NCBI RefSeq assembly: GCF_000016645.1
Contig: NC_009441.1
Location: 6,014,001 to 6,078,000, forward strand
DNA: 64,000 nt
Direction: 5' to 3'
From: Flavobacterium johnsoniae UW101
GTDB taxonomy: Bacteria > Bacteroidota > Bacteroidia > Flavobacteriales > Flavobacteriaceae
Shown here: positions 8,979-18,138 of the stretch, one piece after another
Numbering within the stretch: position 1 is the first letter of the stretch
Layout: each line of letters opens with the position of its first letter
Notes under the pieces: model-generated
The model's database searches: none
The model's input: the letters and a program-made list of their open reading frames with translations, nothing else
What the model was told of the DNA's origin: nothing
Made by a program: the position numbers and the translations under genes

Positions 8979-9747
8979 ATTTTGTATTTAATTTTCTCAA
9001 TTTAATCCCTGTCAGAACTTTTTTGGTGTACAAAGGAAAATCGGCGTTTTGAATCCAGCTGAAATATCCAGGCTCTGTTTCCAGTACTTTTTCAACTTTT
9101 GCCCCTTTGTGTTTTCCGAAAGTAAAGATTTCTTCATCATCATTATCAAAAGCGATCATTCCGGCAAAATCAGCAATTCGTTTACGAGTTGTAAACTCAG
9201 ACAATGATTTCATATCGTTTTCTAATTCCGGATAACGATCTAACTGCGCTTTTAAAATTTCGTAAGTTGCCATTGTATCCGCTTCTGCAGAGTGTGCATT
9301 ATCAAGACTTTTTCCGCAGTAAAACTTTAAAGCCGCACTTAATGTACGCTCTTCCATTTTATGAAAAATAGTCTGAACATCTACCGAAACTTTATTTTTC
9401 ATATCAAAATCAACTCCGGCACGAAGCAGTTCTTCTGCCAGCAGCGGAATATCAAAACGATCTGAATTAAAACCTGCAAGATCGCTGTCTTTTATCATAT
9501 TATGAACCAGCGGAGCAAGTTCGGCAAAGGTTGGTTCGTTGGCTACCTTTTCATCAGTAATGCCGTGAACCGCCGTAGTTTGTGGAGGAATTGGAATTGT
9601 TGGATTAACCAGCCAGGTTTTACTTTCTTTATTTCCGTTTGGAAAAACTTTAAATATCGAAATTTCTACTATTCGATCTTTACCGATATCAATTCCAGTT
9701 GTTTCAAGGTCAAAAAAGCAGATTGGTTTGTTAAGTTTTAATTCCAT
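8977..9747 (-). CDS. DEDDh 3'-5' exonuclease (Pol III epsilon-like)
   Basis: This 256-aa protein has an exonuclease domain (residues 8-175). Exo I is FFDLETTGIDIGKDRIVEI, the VHGITDE motif follows, Exo II is GFNSDRFDIPLL, and Exo III is AHSAEADTMATYE with the catalytic His and Asp. The C-terminal 50 residues (IFTFGKHKGAKVEKV and GYFSWIQNADFP) form the small domain often attached to exodeoxyribonuclease X-type enzymes in Bacteroidota. It could proofread for Pol III or trim DNA ends in repair; no other replisome gene is nearby. It is transcribed alone and the fold assignment is secure. Confidence 0.92.
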   Translation of the reverse strand: MELKLNKPICFFDLETTGIDIGKDRIVEISIFKVFPNGNKESKTWLVNPTIPIPPQTTAVHGITDEKVANEPTFAELAPLVHNMIKDSDLAGFNSDRFDIPLLAEELLRAGVDFDMKNKVSVDVQTIFHKMEERTLSAALKFYCGKSLDNAHSAEADTMATYEILKAQLDRYPELENDMKSLSEFTTRKRIADFAGMIAFDNDDEEIFTFGKHKGAKVEKVLETEPGYFSWIQNADFPLYTKKVLTGIKLRKLNTK

Positions 9748-9899
9748 TTTTAATTTTTATAAGATTACAAATGTAATTTTTTAAAGCCAAAGTTCCTGAG
9801 CAAATTCTTATTTTTTTGACCAAAATTGGCTTTTTTTGTTGGTTTTGAGTTTAAAATCAAACCAAAACGAGTTGTTTTTCTCCATTTTTTATAAACGAA

Positions 9900-9933
9900 A
9901 AAACCCGAAAAACTTTTAAATTTTTCGGGTTTT
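9900..9933 (-). terminator. Terminator after the E2 gene
   Basis: AAAACCCGAAAAA (9900-9912) pairs with TTTTTCGGGTTTT (9921-9933). On the minus strand it lies just past the E2 stop at 9954. The rest of 9748-9899 holds no gene that I can see. Confidence 0.85.
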
Positions 9934-9953
9934 CAAATTTTATTTTAAATCGA

Positions 9954-11309
9954 CTAGAAATCTCTTTCTACATCAAAAGCTTCTAAATATTCTGCTACTC
10001 TTTTCACAAAACTTCCTCCTAATGCGCCATCTACCACTCTATGATCGTAAGAGTGAGACAGGAACATTTTTTGACGGATTCCGATAAAATCTCCTTCTGG
10101 AGTTTCGATAACCGCAGGAACTTTACGAATCGCACCAAGAGCTAAAATTCCAACCTGTGGCTGATTAATAATAGGCGTTCCAAAAACACTTCCAAAAGTT
10201 CCAACATTTGTAACAGTGTAAGTTCCGCCTTGTGTATCATCTGGTTTTAGTTTTCCTGCTTTTGCACGGTTTCCTAAATCGTTAACTGCTTTTGCCATTC
10301 CAACAAGGTTTAACTGATCTGCATTTTTAATTACAGGAACAATTAAATTTCCGTTTGGCAATGCTGCTGCCATTCCTAAATTGATGTTTTTCTTTTTGAT
10401 GATATAATCACCATCAACAGAAATATTCATTCCAGGGAAATCTTTTAACGCTTTTGCAACTGCTTCCATCATAATTGGTGTAAAAGTCAATTTTTCACCT
10501 TCTCTTTTTTCGAAAGCGGTTTTAACTTTATCTCTCCATTTTACAATGTTGGTTACGTCAACCTCAATAAAAGATTGAACGTGAGCCGAAGTTTGTACAG
10601 AAGCTGTCATGTAACCTGAAATCAGTTTACGCATTCTGTCCATTTCCACAATTTCGTCACCACCGTTTACAGAAACCGGAACAGCCTGCTGGCTTTTTTG
10701 AGCGACTGGTTCTGCTTTTGGAGTTTCAACAACAGCCTTTGGTGTTTCAACCACTGCTTTTGGAGCTTCTTCAACTGCTTTTGGAGCTTGCACAACCCCT
10801 GACTTGCGGTCTTCTATATATTTAAAAATATCATCTTTTGTTACTCGGCCATCTTTTCCTGAACCTTGAATACTATCTAGTTCTGCAACAGAAATACCTT
10901 CTTCTTTTGCAATATTTTTTACCAGAGGAGAAAAGAATTTATCTGATCCTGCAAAATCCTGCGGAGCAGTTACGGTTTCTTTTACTGCTTCGATAGTTTT
11001 TTCTATTTCTACTGCTTCTGCAGGTACAGAAACTTCGACAACTGGAGTTACTGCAGGCGCATCACCACCTTCTGTTTCGATAATTGCAATAGTCTGCCCT
11101 ACCTGAACTAAATCATCTTTGCCAAATAATTGTTCAACTAAAATTCCTGATACTTCACTTGGCACTTCGCTGTCAACTTTATCAGTTGCAATTTCCAGTA
11201 CAGCTTCATCAGCTTCAATTTTGTCTCCCACTTCTTTCAACCAGTTAGTAATGGTTGCCTCAGCGACGCTCTCTCCCATTTTTGGAAGCTTTAATTCAAA
11301 TCTTGCCAT
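9954..11309 (-). CDS. 2-oxo acid dehydrogenase E2 (dihydrolipoyl acyltransferase)
   Basis: This 451-aa protein has the full E2 layout. An N-terminal lipoyl domain carries the modified Lys44 in EIATDKVDSEV. A peripheral subunit-binding domain sits around residues 128-165 (FFSPLVKNIAKEEGI and GSGKDGRVTKDDI). A proline/alanine-rich linker repeats APKAVVETPKAV units. The catalytic domain ends in SYDHRVVDGALGG, with the active-site His and Asp. The overall sequence fits a branched-chain or pyruvate-type E2; which one cannot be fixed without E1, which is not adjacent. It is a single gene with a terminator at 9900-9933. Confidence 0.93.
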   Translation of the reverse strand: MARFELKLPKMGESVAEATITNWLKEVGDKIEADEAVLEIATDKVDSEVPSEVSGILVEQLFGKDDLVQVGQTIAIIETEGGDAPAVTPVVEVSVPAEAVEIEKTIEAVKETVTAPQDFAGSDKFFSPLVKNIAKEEGISVAELDSIQGSGKDGRVTKDDIFKYIEDRKSGVVQAPKAVEEAPKAVVETPKAVVETPKAEPVAQKSQQAVPVSVNGGDEIVEMDRMRKLISGYMTASVQTSAHVQSFIEVDVTNIVKWRDKVKTAFEKREGEKLTFTPIMMEAVAKALKDFPGMNISVDGDYIIKKKNINLGMAAALPNGNLIVPVIKNADQLNLVGMAKAVNDLGNRAKAGKLKPDDTQGGTYTVTNVGTFGSVFGTPIINQPQVGILALGAIRKVPAVIETPEGDFIGIRQKMFLSHSYDHRVVDGALGGSFVKRVAEYLEAFDVERDF

Positions 11310-11392
11310 ATTATTATTCTAAAGGGTGATTTTGATTTTCTGATTGCGAAATTACTGAAATTTTTAAATATAAATTACACTTAATATAATTT

Positions 11393-12556
11393 TTACTCAA
11401 TTTTAATGATTTGCCCCCTGTCATTTCTTGAATTACTTCCAATAATATAACTTGCCTTTTTAGGTAAAATCTTAAAAGTAATGTTCTTATCTTTAAGAGT
11501 TTCTATGATATTGATACATTTTTTGAATGAAACATAGTGATTATCCAAAATGATCTCTGCCTTTTTGCCCTTTAAAATCAGGGACGAATTTACCATTTTT
11601 TCTTTTTTGAAATCTAAAAATCGAACTTTATTTTCTAAAATCGAAGCCAGTTTTTTAGTCAAATTCGTATTTTCGGAGTACAAAATATAACTTTCCGGCA
11701 GCGGTTTTTCTTTTGGTTTTCCCTGAAACATTTTTACAAAAGAGAAAAACCATGTTCCTATTTTGATGAAAAAACTAAAAAACCATGATTTTTTAAAATG
11801 CTTTTGATAGAAAAAGTTCATCGCATCCTGAAAGCGTTTCATATACAACTCGTCTTTTACCGTGCTTTCTCCTTTATAATGTAAAACGGTGGTTTCATGA
11901 AAATAATAGTTATTTCTTTTCATCTCAAGCGTACGGTAAGACAAATCGATATCATCGGCATACATAAAACAGTTTTCATCAAAACCATTTAATTTTTGGT
12001 ATAAATCTTTCTCTAAAAGCATAAATGCTCCCACCAAAATTTCAACTTTACCGGTTTGGTTTTCGTTTAAATGCTGGGCATAATAACGATTAAAGAGATT
12101 TGATTTTGGAAATATTTTATATAATCCGAAAATCTTTGTAAAAGCAACCCAAGGCGTTGGAATACCGCGTTTACTTTCGGGCAGAAAACTTCCGGTTCCG
12201 TCAATTAATTTACAGCCGACAATTCCCAGATCTTGTTTTTCTTCGGCGAAAGCCAAAATTTTAGTAAATGTATCTTCAGCAACGACAGTATCAGGATTTA
12301 AAATGCAGATATATTTCCCTCCTGCCTGATTAACGGCAATATTGTTTCCTTTTGGAAAACCGAAATTTTCTTTGTTTTCAATTAATTTAACTTCGGGGAA
12401 TCTTGTTTTCATCATCAAACAACTGTCATCAGACGAATTATTATCGACAACAATAATTTCGGCATCAAGACCAGAAATGGCTTCCTGAACACTTAAAACA
12501 CATTGTTCTAGAAAGTAACGCACATTATAATTAAGAATAACAACCGATAATTGCAT
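11393..12556 (-). CDS. Family 2 glycosyltransferase with extra C-terminal domain
   Basis: This 387-aa protein starts with a GT-A fold (residues 1-240): LSVVILNYNVRYFLEQC, IIVVDNNSSDDS, ICILNPDTVV and the acceptor loop MYADDIDLSYR. It resembles rhamnosyltransferase-like GT2 enzymes of envelope polysaccharide synthesis. A hydrophobic hairpin-like segment (WFFSFFIKIGTWFFSFV) follows, which could contact the membrane. The last 90 residues (KVRFLDFKKEKM to the terminal GQIIKIE) form an extra alpha/beta domain resembling the Rossmann region of sugar-phosphate transferases. It is followed, 31 bases downstream of the next start, by nothing clearly related on the same strand. Confidence 0.88.
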   Translation of the reverse strand: MQLSVVILNYNVRYFLEQCVLSVQEAISGLDAEIIVVDNNSSDDSCLMMKTRFPEVKLIENKENFGFPKGNNIAVNQAGGKYICILNPDTVVAEDTFTKILAFAEEKQDLGIVGCKLIDGTGSFLPESKRGIPTPWVAFTKIFGLYKIFPKSNLFNRYYAQHLNENQTGKVEILVGAFMLLEKDLYQKLNGFDENCFMYADDIDLSYRTLEMKRNNYYFHETTVLHYKGESTVKDELYMKRFQDAMNFFYQKHFKKSWFFSFFIKIGTWFFSFVKMFQGKPKEKPLPESYILYSENTNLTKKLASILENKVRFLDFKKEKMVNSSLILKGKKAEIILDNHYVSFKKCINIIETLKDKNITFKILPKKASYIIGSNSRNDRGQIIKIE

Positions 12557-12586
12557 TGAAAATTTAAAATTTGATTTTGGGGAAAG

Positions 12587-13768
12587 TTAGAAATTTTCGG
12601 CTAAACCTAACCGCAATGACCAGTCGTTTTTACTAATTCCGTAATCTAGAACTAAATTACTATTGTTTTTCTTGTTCCATTTAATGCGTAATCCCGTTCC
12701 AATTGCCGGATTCCACTTTTTAAACTGATACGTTTCTAATTTTGAAACCGAGGAAATATTGGTAAAAAATACGGCACCCCAGAATCCGTTTTTTGAAATA
12801 TCAGTTCGGTATTCCGTTTCAAAATAAATCAGGGCATTACTTCGAAACCTGTTTCGGGTAAATCCGCGTCCGGTTCTGCCATCGCGATCCCAGCCAATAC
12901 TTGGCAGATCTAAATAATGAGGTTTTCCGCCAAAAGTAGACCAATAAAAGGCACGATAAGCTAAAACCCGATGTTTGTACTTATGAAAAGAATGGTATTT
13001 ACGGGCATCAAAATAAATTGAATTCCACTTTTTTCCTTCCACACCGCTTGTATTAATTCGGTAATCTGCCTCAACATACAAACCTTGTTCCGGATTTACA
13101 TTGTTTTCTCTGGAATCATAAAGTCCCTGAATGGCAGCCCCAAAAGAAGTTTCATCTGAAAAATCGCCATTCATATATTTAACATAATCTGTTACTTCAT
13201 CTATATAAGAGTCTTCGGAAATGTTTTGGTAATTATCCAGCAGCAATCCCAGTCCGAGTCTGAAATTACCAATTACTTTTCGGGTTGCAAACTGATAAAA
13301 ACGCCATTGCTGATAATCCAGAGTTGACATTTTTTCATCTGTATTATGTCCGCCCAAACCGTAAGTATCCTGCGGATAAATCATATATCGATAATCGCCT
13401 ATAAAATTCCATTTGTTATCTTTTGTATAAATATAACTTTGAACAGGAAAAACATATTGTTTGGTAAAACTAAAATAAGGCGAAAATGAAACCTGCGACA
13501 TTTTAGTCTTGTCGCTGTCGCCAAGATAAAAGGTAGTTAAAAACGACACGACCAAACCTGTATTTTTATCGGCATCTAGTGGTACTGGAAGCAGGGAAAA
13601 TGCTATTTTTTTATCCTCGCTTTTTCGTAATGAATCGTTTTTATTAAAAAGCTTATACAAAACATCGAGAATGTCTTTGTTATTTCTCGAAATAGAATCG
13701 TTTTGGCAATAGCAGACTTGCATTTGAAAAAAGAAAAAGAAACCCAATAGAAGTTTTGCATTTTTCAT
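12587..13768 (-). CDS. Omp85/BamA-like outer membrane barrel protein
   Basis: This 393-aa protein has a signal peptide (LLLGFFFFFQMQVCYC) and then mostly alternating beta-strand pattern. RENNVNPEQGLYVEADYRI and WDRDGRTGRGFTRNRFRS match the barrel signatures of the bacterial surface antigen (Omp85/BamA C-terminal) family, and it ends in Phe (LGLAENF), as outer-membrane barrels do. No POTRA domains are present, so it is a POTRA-less member, probably a transporter or assembly-related porin. It begins 30 bases upstream of the glycosyltransferase gap on the same strand, so the two may be co-transcribed. Confidence 0.82.
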   Translation of the reverse strand: MKNAKLLLGFFFFFQMQVCYCQNDSISRNNKDILDVLYKLFNKNDSLRKSEDKKIAFSLLPVPLDADKNTGLVVSFLTTFYLGDSDKTKMSQVSFSPYFSFTKQYVFPVQSYIYTKDNKWNFIGDYRYMIYPQDTYGLGGHNTDEKMSTLDYQQWRFYQFATRKVIGNFRLGLGLLLDNYQNISEDSYIDEVTDYVKYMNGDFSDETSFGAAIQGLYDSRENNVNPEQGLYVEADYRINTSGVEGKKWNSIYFDARKYHSFHKYKHRVLAYRAFYWSTFGGKPHYLDLPSIGWDRDGRTGRGFTRNRFRSNALIYFETEYRTDISKNGFWGAVFFTNISSVSKLETYQFKKWNPAIGTGLRIKWNKKNNSNLVLDYGISKNDWSLRLGLAENF

Positions 13769-13888
13769 ATCTTAAGCTTTTCAAAAACAATATCTTACAA
13801 ATTTAAAATTTTATTCAGAATAGACGTTCTTTTAAAAATAATAAAAAGAAAATTCTATTTTTGAATACAGTAAACAATTTCTCTTTTG

Positions 13889-14479
13889 ATGAAAAACAAA
13901 ACTCTGGCTTTTTTAAGTTTCTTTCTTTTCCTGACTGTATGGTTTGGAATATTAGGTTTCGCTGCTATAGAAAAAACTTCGAATTCCGGTCTTGATTTGG
14001 TAAAAACCTCAACCTGGTATATTGCCGGTCCAGCCCTGGAAAATCAGGAAACGATTAACAGGATTCGAAAAGAAAAAGGAATTGTAAAAGTTACTGCAAA
14101 AGATAATCCGATTGGAGAAATCGAACTGAATGTAATGATTACAGAAGCAGATTCTAACGACGGCGCTCCGACGAATTTGTCTGAAAATTCAAAATACCTC
14201 AGTATTACTTACAAATCTTCTCATCTTATAAAAATCCAGGCAAGAGAAGGAAACGCAGAAGGAACTGGCTGCATTCATGGCGGTTCGCACCCCAGAGTTG
14301 ATTTACCTGTTTCTGCCAAAAAATTTACAACGATAAAAATCCCATGGACGGATTTTAAACAAGACGGTGATCCAAACGGAAAAACATTAAATATTCATAA
14401 TCTCTGTAAATTCAATTTTGTGAATTATAATCCGGTTTCGGGAGCGAGTCTGGAGATAAAATCTGTTGTTATAGAATAG
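13889..14479 (+). CDS. Secreted beta-sandwich protein, CBM11/CIA30-like
   Basis: I place the start at ATG 13889, because an in-frame TTG directly before it adds only one residue. The 196-aa product has an N-terminal signal or anchor segment (residues 5-27). The mature part contains YKSSHLIKIQAREGN, GCIHGGSHPRVDLP and FTTIKIPWTDFKQDG, a pattern like the jelly-roll carbohydrate-binding CBM11/CIA30 family, where a W-x-D-F motif follows an IPW strand. Carbohydrate binding is therefore a reasonable guess, not a demonstrated role. It is monocistronic, and its stop codon is immediately followed by a CAGT-family repeat. Confidence 0.7.
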   Translation: MKNKTLAFLSFFLFLTVWFGILGFAAIEKTSNSGLDLVKTSTWYIAGPALENQETINRIRKEKGIVKVTAKDNPIGEIELNVMITEADSNDGAPTNLSENSKYLSITYKSSHLIKIQAREGNAEGTGCIHGGSHPRVDLPVSAKKFTTIKIPWTDFKQDGDPNGKTLNIHNLCKFNFVNYNPVSGASLEIKSVVIE

Positions 14480-14552
14480 TATTCAGTCTCAGTCTACAGT
14501 ATTCAGTCACAGTTTACAGTTTACAGTCTCAGACTGAATACTGTGACTAAAA
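14478..14552. repeat. CAGT-family intergenic inverted repeat
   Basis: AGTATTCAGTCTCAG (14478-14492) and CTCAGACTGAATACT (14528-14542) are inverted with one mismatch, with further ACAGT units between them. It separates two convergent genes and may act as their shared terminator, although there is no T run. Confidence 0.7.
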
Positions 14553-14553
14553 A

Positions 14554-15741
14554 TTAAAGATGAAGCTGAATTTTAAATCTATTAAAGATTTTCATTACGT
14601 AAAGCATTATAATCGAAAACACTAAAGACCAAAGAATTCCAGGAACGCCTTCTCTAAAATATCCTGGGATTATATGAAGATTGACAACTTTGCAGAAATA
14701 ATAAATAACACCCGGCAGAATATAAATTAATAACGGATTTGCTGCGGCAGGCATAAAAAACTCACTCCATTTAGTTTGTTTTTTAACTTCCATTAACCAA
14801 TACAAAAAGTAAAACAGAACGGTGCAGATTCCAGCAGAAATTAGTGTCCATGCAGGAGTTCCATGTATTTTTGAAATTCCATAATATTGACGCAGAAAAA
14901 ATCCAGCGGCAAAAAACAAAATTATAAAACCTATTACCGGCCAATTGATTTTGTTTTCGATTTTTCTATCAAAAAACAAAAGCGAAATTACGATTCCGGC
15001 TGATACTAATGTAGCATGGGTTAAATGGCCTGCAATAAATCCCAGCCATTCCGGCATATTTACACCTGGGGTCAGGTTTGCTGAATTTCCGACAACGCAG
15101 ACTATCAGAAAAACAATCATTGCCCATAATTTTCCCGAAACCAGCCAATAGTAAATTACTGAAATAAGATAAGCCCAGCCTATTAAACCCAGAATTCCCC
15201 ACCATTTTGGCGTGATTCCTATTTTTCCTGTTTCTTCCTGAACATATAAAAAATAAAGTGCAATTAAAACCACCATACCGCCATATTGCAGAATGGATTT
15301 TAATACAACCGAAAAGTCTTTTGGATATTTATTCCAGATAGGAATTGGCATTGAATAAGCTAAAAGTCCCCAAAAAGCTGGTGTTATTATCATTTTTGAG
15401 GCGTCGTAACCTTCACTTGAATTAACCATATAAACACCAATTATGATTAATGCTAAAGCACGTTTTAAGGTATGAGTCCAGATTACTTTTGGACTGTCGC
15501 CTTTTATTAATCTGGCGTTAAATGCAAATGGAACTGACATTCCAACTATAAATAAAAAAGCAGGGAAAACTAAATCGACAAAGGTCATCGCATCTGCATC
15601 TGCAGGCATGTGTTTCATCCATTGAGGTACATTTTGGATGCTTGCAAGCTCATTTACAAATATCATTACAAAAATGGTAATTCCACGTAAAGCGTCAATC
15701 GAAATAATCCTTTGATTATATAAATTCTCTTTAATTTTCAT
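14554..15741 (-). CDS. HGSNAT/NagX-like integral membrane acyltransferase, second copy
   Basis: This 395-aa protein has about 10 hydrophobic spans and opens with IISIDALRGITIFVMIFVNE, then FVDLVFPAFLFIVGMSVPFAF, the same signature regions as the protein at 301-1572. The remainder is clearly diverged, so it is a paralogue rather than a recent duplicate. The conserved His expected in the loop after the first span is seen only as WMKHMP. It probably transfers acyl groups to glycans or glycolipids on the far side of the inner membrane. A separate tail of charged residues (MKIFNRFKIQL) ends the protein. Confidence 0.83.
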   Translation of the reverse strand: MKIKENLYNQRIISIDALRGITIFVMIFVNELASIQNVPQWMKHMPADADAMTFVDLVFPAFLFIVGMSVPFAFNARLIKGDSPKVIWTHTLKRALALIIIGVYMVNSSEGYDASKMIITPAFWGLLAYSMPIPIWNKYPKDFSVVLKSILQYGGMVVLIALYFLYVQEETGKIGITPKWWGILGLIGWAYLISVIYYWLVSGKLWAMIVFLIVCVVGNSANLTPGVNMPEWLGFIAGHLTHATLVSAGIVISLLFFDRKIENKINWPVIGFIILFFAAGFFLRQYYGISKIHGTPAWTLISAGICTVLFYFLYWLMEVKKQTKWSEFFMPAAANPLLIYILPGVIYYFCKVVNLHIIPGYFREGVPGILWSLVFSIIMLYVMKIFNRFKIQLHL

Positions 15742-15853
15742 AAAATATTACTTTTTTATCAAATATAATATAATTCTGAAATGTTGTTACATTGTTACAT
15801 TATTTTATTTTGAAGTATTTTGTTAAGCATAAATAAAAACGAGATCAATTCTT

Positions 15854-15861
15854 TACTTTTG
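15854..15861 (+). promoter_or_regulatory. Promoter -7 box upstream of the CpsB-like gene
   Basis: TACTTTTG fits TAnnTTTG and is only six bases before the ATG at 15867, so the transcript would have a very short leader or none. No clear -33 box is visible. Confidence 0.5.
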
Positions 15862-15866
15862 CACAC

Positions 15867-16604
15867 ATGTTAGCATTCTTTAAATCAAAACCTTTTTTAA
15901 AAGATCTTTTAGCGGGCGATTATGTCGACATTCATTCGCATTTGCTTCCGGGAATTGACGACGGTGCAAAGACGATTAAAAAAACGGTTAAACTGGCAAA
16001 AGCTTTTCAGGAATTGGGAATTTCTCAATTTGTAACTACACCGCATATTAACCATTATGTCTGGAACAATTCTGAACAGGATATTTTAGAGAAATTAAAC
16101 GAAACTCAGGTTTTATTAAAAGAAGAAAATATACCTATTCCGTTTAAAGCCGCTGCAGAATATTTTATGGATGACTGGTTTGAAAATCATCTAAAAACAG
16201 AAAAACTCCTCACTTTAAAAGACAATTATATATTGGTTGAAATATCATATTTAAGTGCGCCTTTCAACTTATATAAAATTATTTTTGATATTCAGCTTGC
16301 CGGCTATATTCCGGTTTTGGCACATCCGGAAAGATATACCTATTTTCATAAAAATTTTACAGAATATGAAAAACTGAAAAAATCTGGCTGTTTATTTCAG
16401 CTTAATTTATTGGCGACAGTAGGTTATTATGGAAGTGAAATTGCCAAAACTGCAGAACTTTTATTAAAAAAAGGAATGTACGATTTTACAGGAACAGATG
16501 TGCATCACAGCAGTCATATAGAATCTATGCATCAAAAAATCAAAATAGATGCGGCTTCAAACTTAAAAGAAGTTATTGCTAATAATCAGTTTTTTAAATT
16601 CTAA
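15867..16604 (+). CDS. CpsB/CapC-type PHP-domain tyrosine phosphatase
   Basis: This 245-aa PHP-fold metalloenzyme has VDIHSHLLPGIDDGAK (metal ligands His23 and His25), FVTTPHI, VEISYLS, LAHPERYTYF and the C-terminal TGTDVHHSSH. This is the CpsB/YwqE family of manganese-dependent protein tyrosine phosphatases that dephosphorylate BY-kinases controlling capsule or exopolysaccharide export. The BY-kinase itself is not in the window. The gene converges with, and overlaps by four bases, the initiating sugar-phosphate transferase at 16601-18013, which strengthens the polysaccharide link. Confidence 0.93.
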   Translation: MLAFFKSKPFLKDLLAGDYVDIHSHLLPGIDDGAKTIKKTVKLAKAFQELGISQFVTTPHINHYVWNNSEQDILEKLNETQVLLKEENIPIPFKAAAEYFMDDWFENHLKTEKLLTLKDNYILVEISYLSAPFNLYKIIFDIQLAGYIPVLAHPERYTYFHKNFTEYEKLKKSGCLFQLNLLATVGYYGSEIAKTAELLLKKGMYDFTGTDVHHSSHIESMHQKIKIDAASNLKEVIANNQFFKF

Positions 16605-18013
16605 TAGGCGTTTTCATCACCTTTAAGAATGTTTATTACAGTTCTCACTATGATTTTGATATCGAGAAGTAAACTCCAGTTTTCGATATACCAAATATCA
16701 TATTCTACTCTATTTTCCATATCAGAAAGTTCTTTTGTCTCGCCTCGATAACCGTTGACTTGTGCCCAGCCGGTAATACCTGGTTTTGCAAACTGGCGAA
16801 CTAAATAATTATTAATCAATTCGCTGTATTCTTTGGCCAGATTTATCATGTGCGGCCTTGGTCCAACTACTGACATATCTCCCCAAAATACATTAAAAAA
16901 CTGCGGCAGTTCATCAATACTGGTTTTACGAATAAAAGCTCCAAATTTTGTTACGCGGCTGTCTCCTTTTCCTGCCTGCTTATTGTGCGCAAGATCGTTA
17001 ACATACATGCTTCTGAATTTTAGACAAATAAAAGGTCTGTTGTCTCGTCCTGAACGTTTTTGCCTAAAGAAAACAGGACCTGGCGATTCTAATTTTATAA
17101 TCAGCATTACAATTGGAAAAAGCCACGGAAATATCAGCAAAATGACCAAGCCAGCAAAACAAACATCAAAAGCTTTTTTTATCAATTTATTGGTAACAAA
17201 CTCTAAAGGTTCTCGGCGGAGCATTAATACCGGAGTATTTTCATAAAAAGTAATTTCGACTTTACTTGATTTTGTGTACAACTGAAAATCAGGAACAAAT
17301 TTAATTCTCACCATATTTTGTTCACAGATTTTAACCAGTTTATTGATTACCGCAATATCATCTATATGCAGGGCAACGTACATTTCGTCTACTTCTTTTT
17401 GAACTATAAAATCCTGAATTTCATCAAAACCGCCAATTACCTGATCTGAAAAAATAGGATCGGCTTTTTCATCAAAAAAACCCAAAAACTTATAGCCGTA
17501 AGTCAAATCTTTAGCCAAAATTTTTCGCATTCTTTCGCCCGTTTCATTTGCCCCTACGATAATAATTTTTCTAAAATTATACCCTTTAGCTCTAATTTCT
17601 TTTAAAAGTTTCATTGAAATATATCTGGAAACCAATAAAATCACAAAAAAGAACAAATAGAAATATAACAGTCGAAGTCTGGAAAGATCAGAGAATTTTA
17701 GATATACTACAATAATTGAAATTATCGAAGCATGAATAACTACTTTTCTAATGGTTCGTTTTAAAATAGATTCAATACGTTCAATACGAATCATTCTGTA
17801 TGAATCCTTATTTAGCAATAGTCCTATCCAAATTAAGTTAGCCAGAACAGAAACTGTTTTTTCTTCTTTTATTAAAAGTTCGTCTAAACTTCCAAATCTG
17901 GCTAAAGAAGAAAGCAGTATCGCAGTATTTAACAAAATGACATCCCAGCATACAAACAAAAGTTTGAAATATCTGGACATTCTAAATCTTGACAGTTCTT
18001 CTAAAATTCTCAT
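16601..18013 (-). CDS. Polyprenyl glycosylphosphotransferase (initiating sugar transferase)
   Basis: This 470-aa protein has the usual WbaP/WcaJ layout. It has four N-terminal membrane spans, a central nucleotide-binding-like Rossmann region (KIIIVGANETGERMRKIL) and a fifth span (LVILLIFPWLFPIVMLII). The catalytic bacterial sugar transferase domain carries PVFFRQKRSGRDNRPF, KFRSM, RKTSIDELPQFFNV, GDMSVVGPRPH and KPGITGWAQVNG. It loads the first sugar-1-phosphate onto undecaprenyl phosphate to begin exopolysaccharide or O-unit synthesis. No cluster of glycosyltransferases follows, so the locus looks like a detached start of a pathway encoded elsewhere. Confidence 0.95.
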   Translation of the reverse strand: MRILEELSRFRMSRYFKLLFVCWDVILLNTAILLSSLARFGSLDELLIKEEKTVSVLANLIWIGLLLNKDSYRMIRIERIESILKRTIRKVVIHASIISIIVVYLKFSDLSRLRLLYFYLFFFVILLVSRYISMKLLKEIRAKGYNFRKIIIVGANETGERMRKILAKDLTYGYKFLGFFDEKADPIFSDQVIGGFDEIQDFIVQKEVDEMYVALHIDDIAVINKLVKICEQNMVRIKFVPDFQLYTKSSKVEITFYENTPVLMLRREPLEFVTNKLIKKAFDVCFAGLVILLIFPWLFPIVMLIIKLESPGPVFFRQKRSGRDNRPFICLKFRSMYVNDLAHNKQAGKGDSRVTKFGAFIRKTSIDELPQFFNVFWGDMSVVGPRPHMINLAKEYSELINNYLVRQFAKPGITGWAQVNGYRGETKELSDMENRVEYDIWYIENWSLLLDIKIIVRTVINILKGDENAY

Positions 18014-18110
18014 ATTTGGGGAAACTCAGTTTAAAGCTAAACTTACAGGTGCAAAATAACATTTTATTTATATTAATAATCTTATTTTTTCAGCTAATCT
18101 TTAAAAATTT

Positions 18111-18118
18111 TACTTTTG
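18111..18118 (+). promoter_or_regulatory. Promoter -7 box
   Basis: TACTTTTG matches TAnnTTTG, 20 bases before the ATG at 18139. Confidence 0.5.
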
Positions 18119-18138
18119 CTTTAACCAAAATTTAAGAT

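Noticed and set aside
16833..17246. Antisense frame inside the sugar transferase gene
   Set aside because: Composition reflects the reverse of conserved transferase codons; no start context or family.
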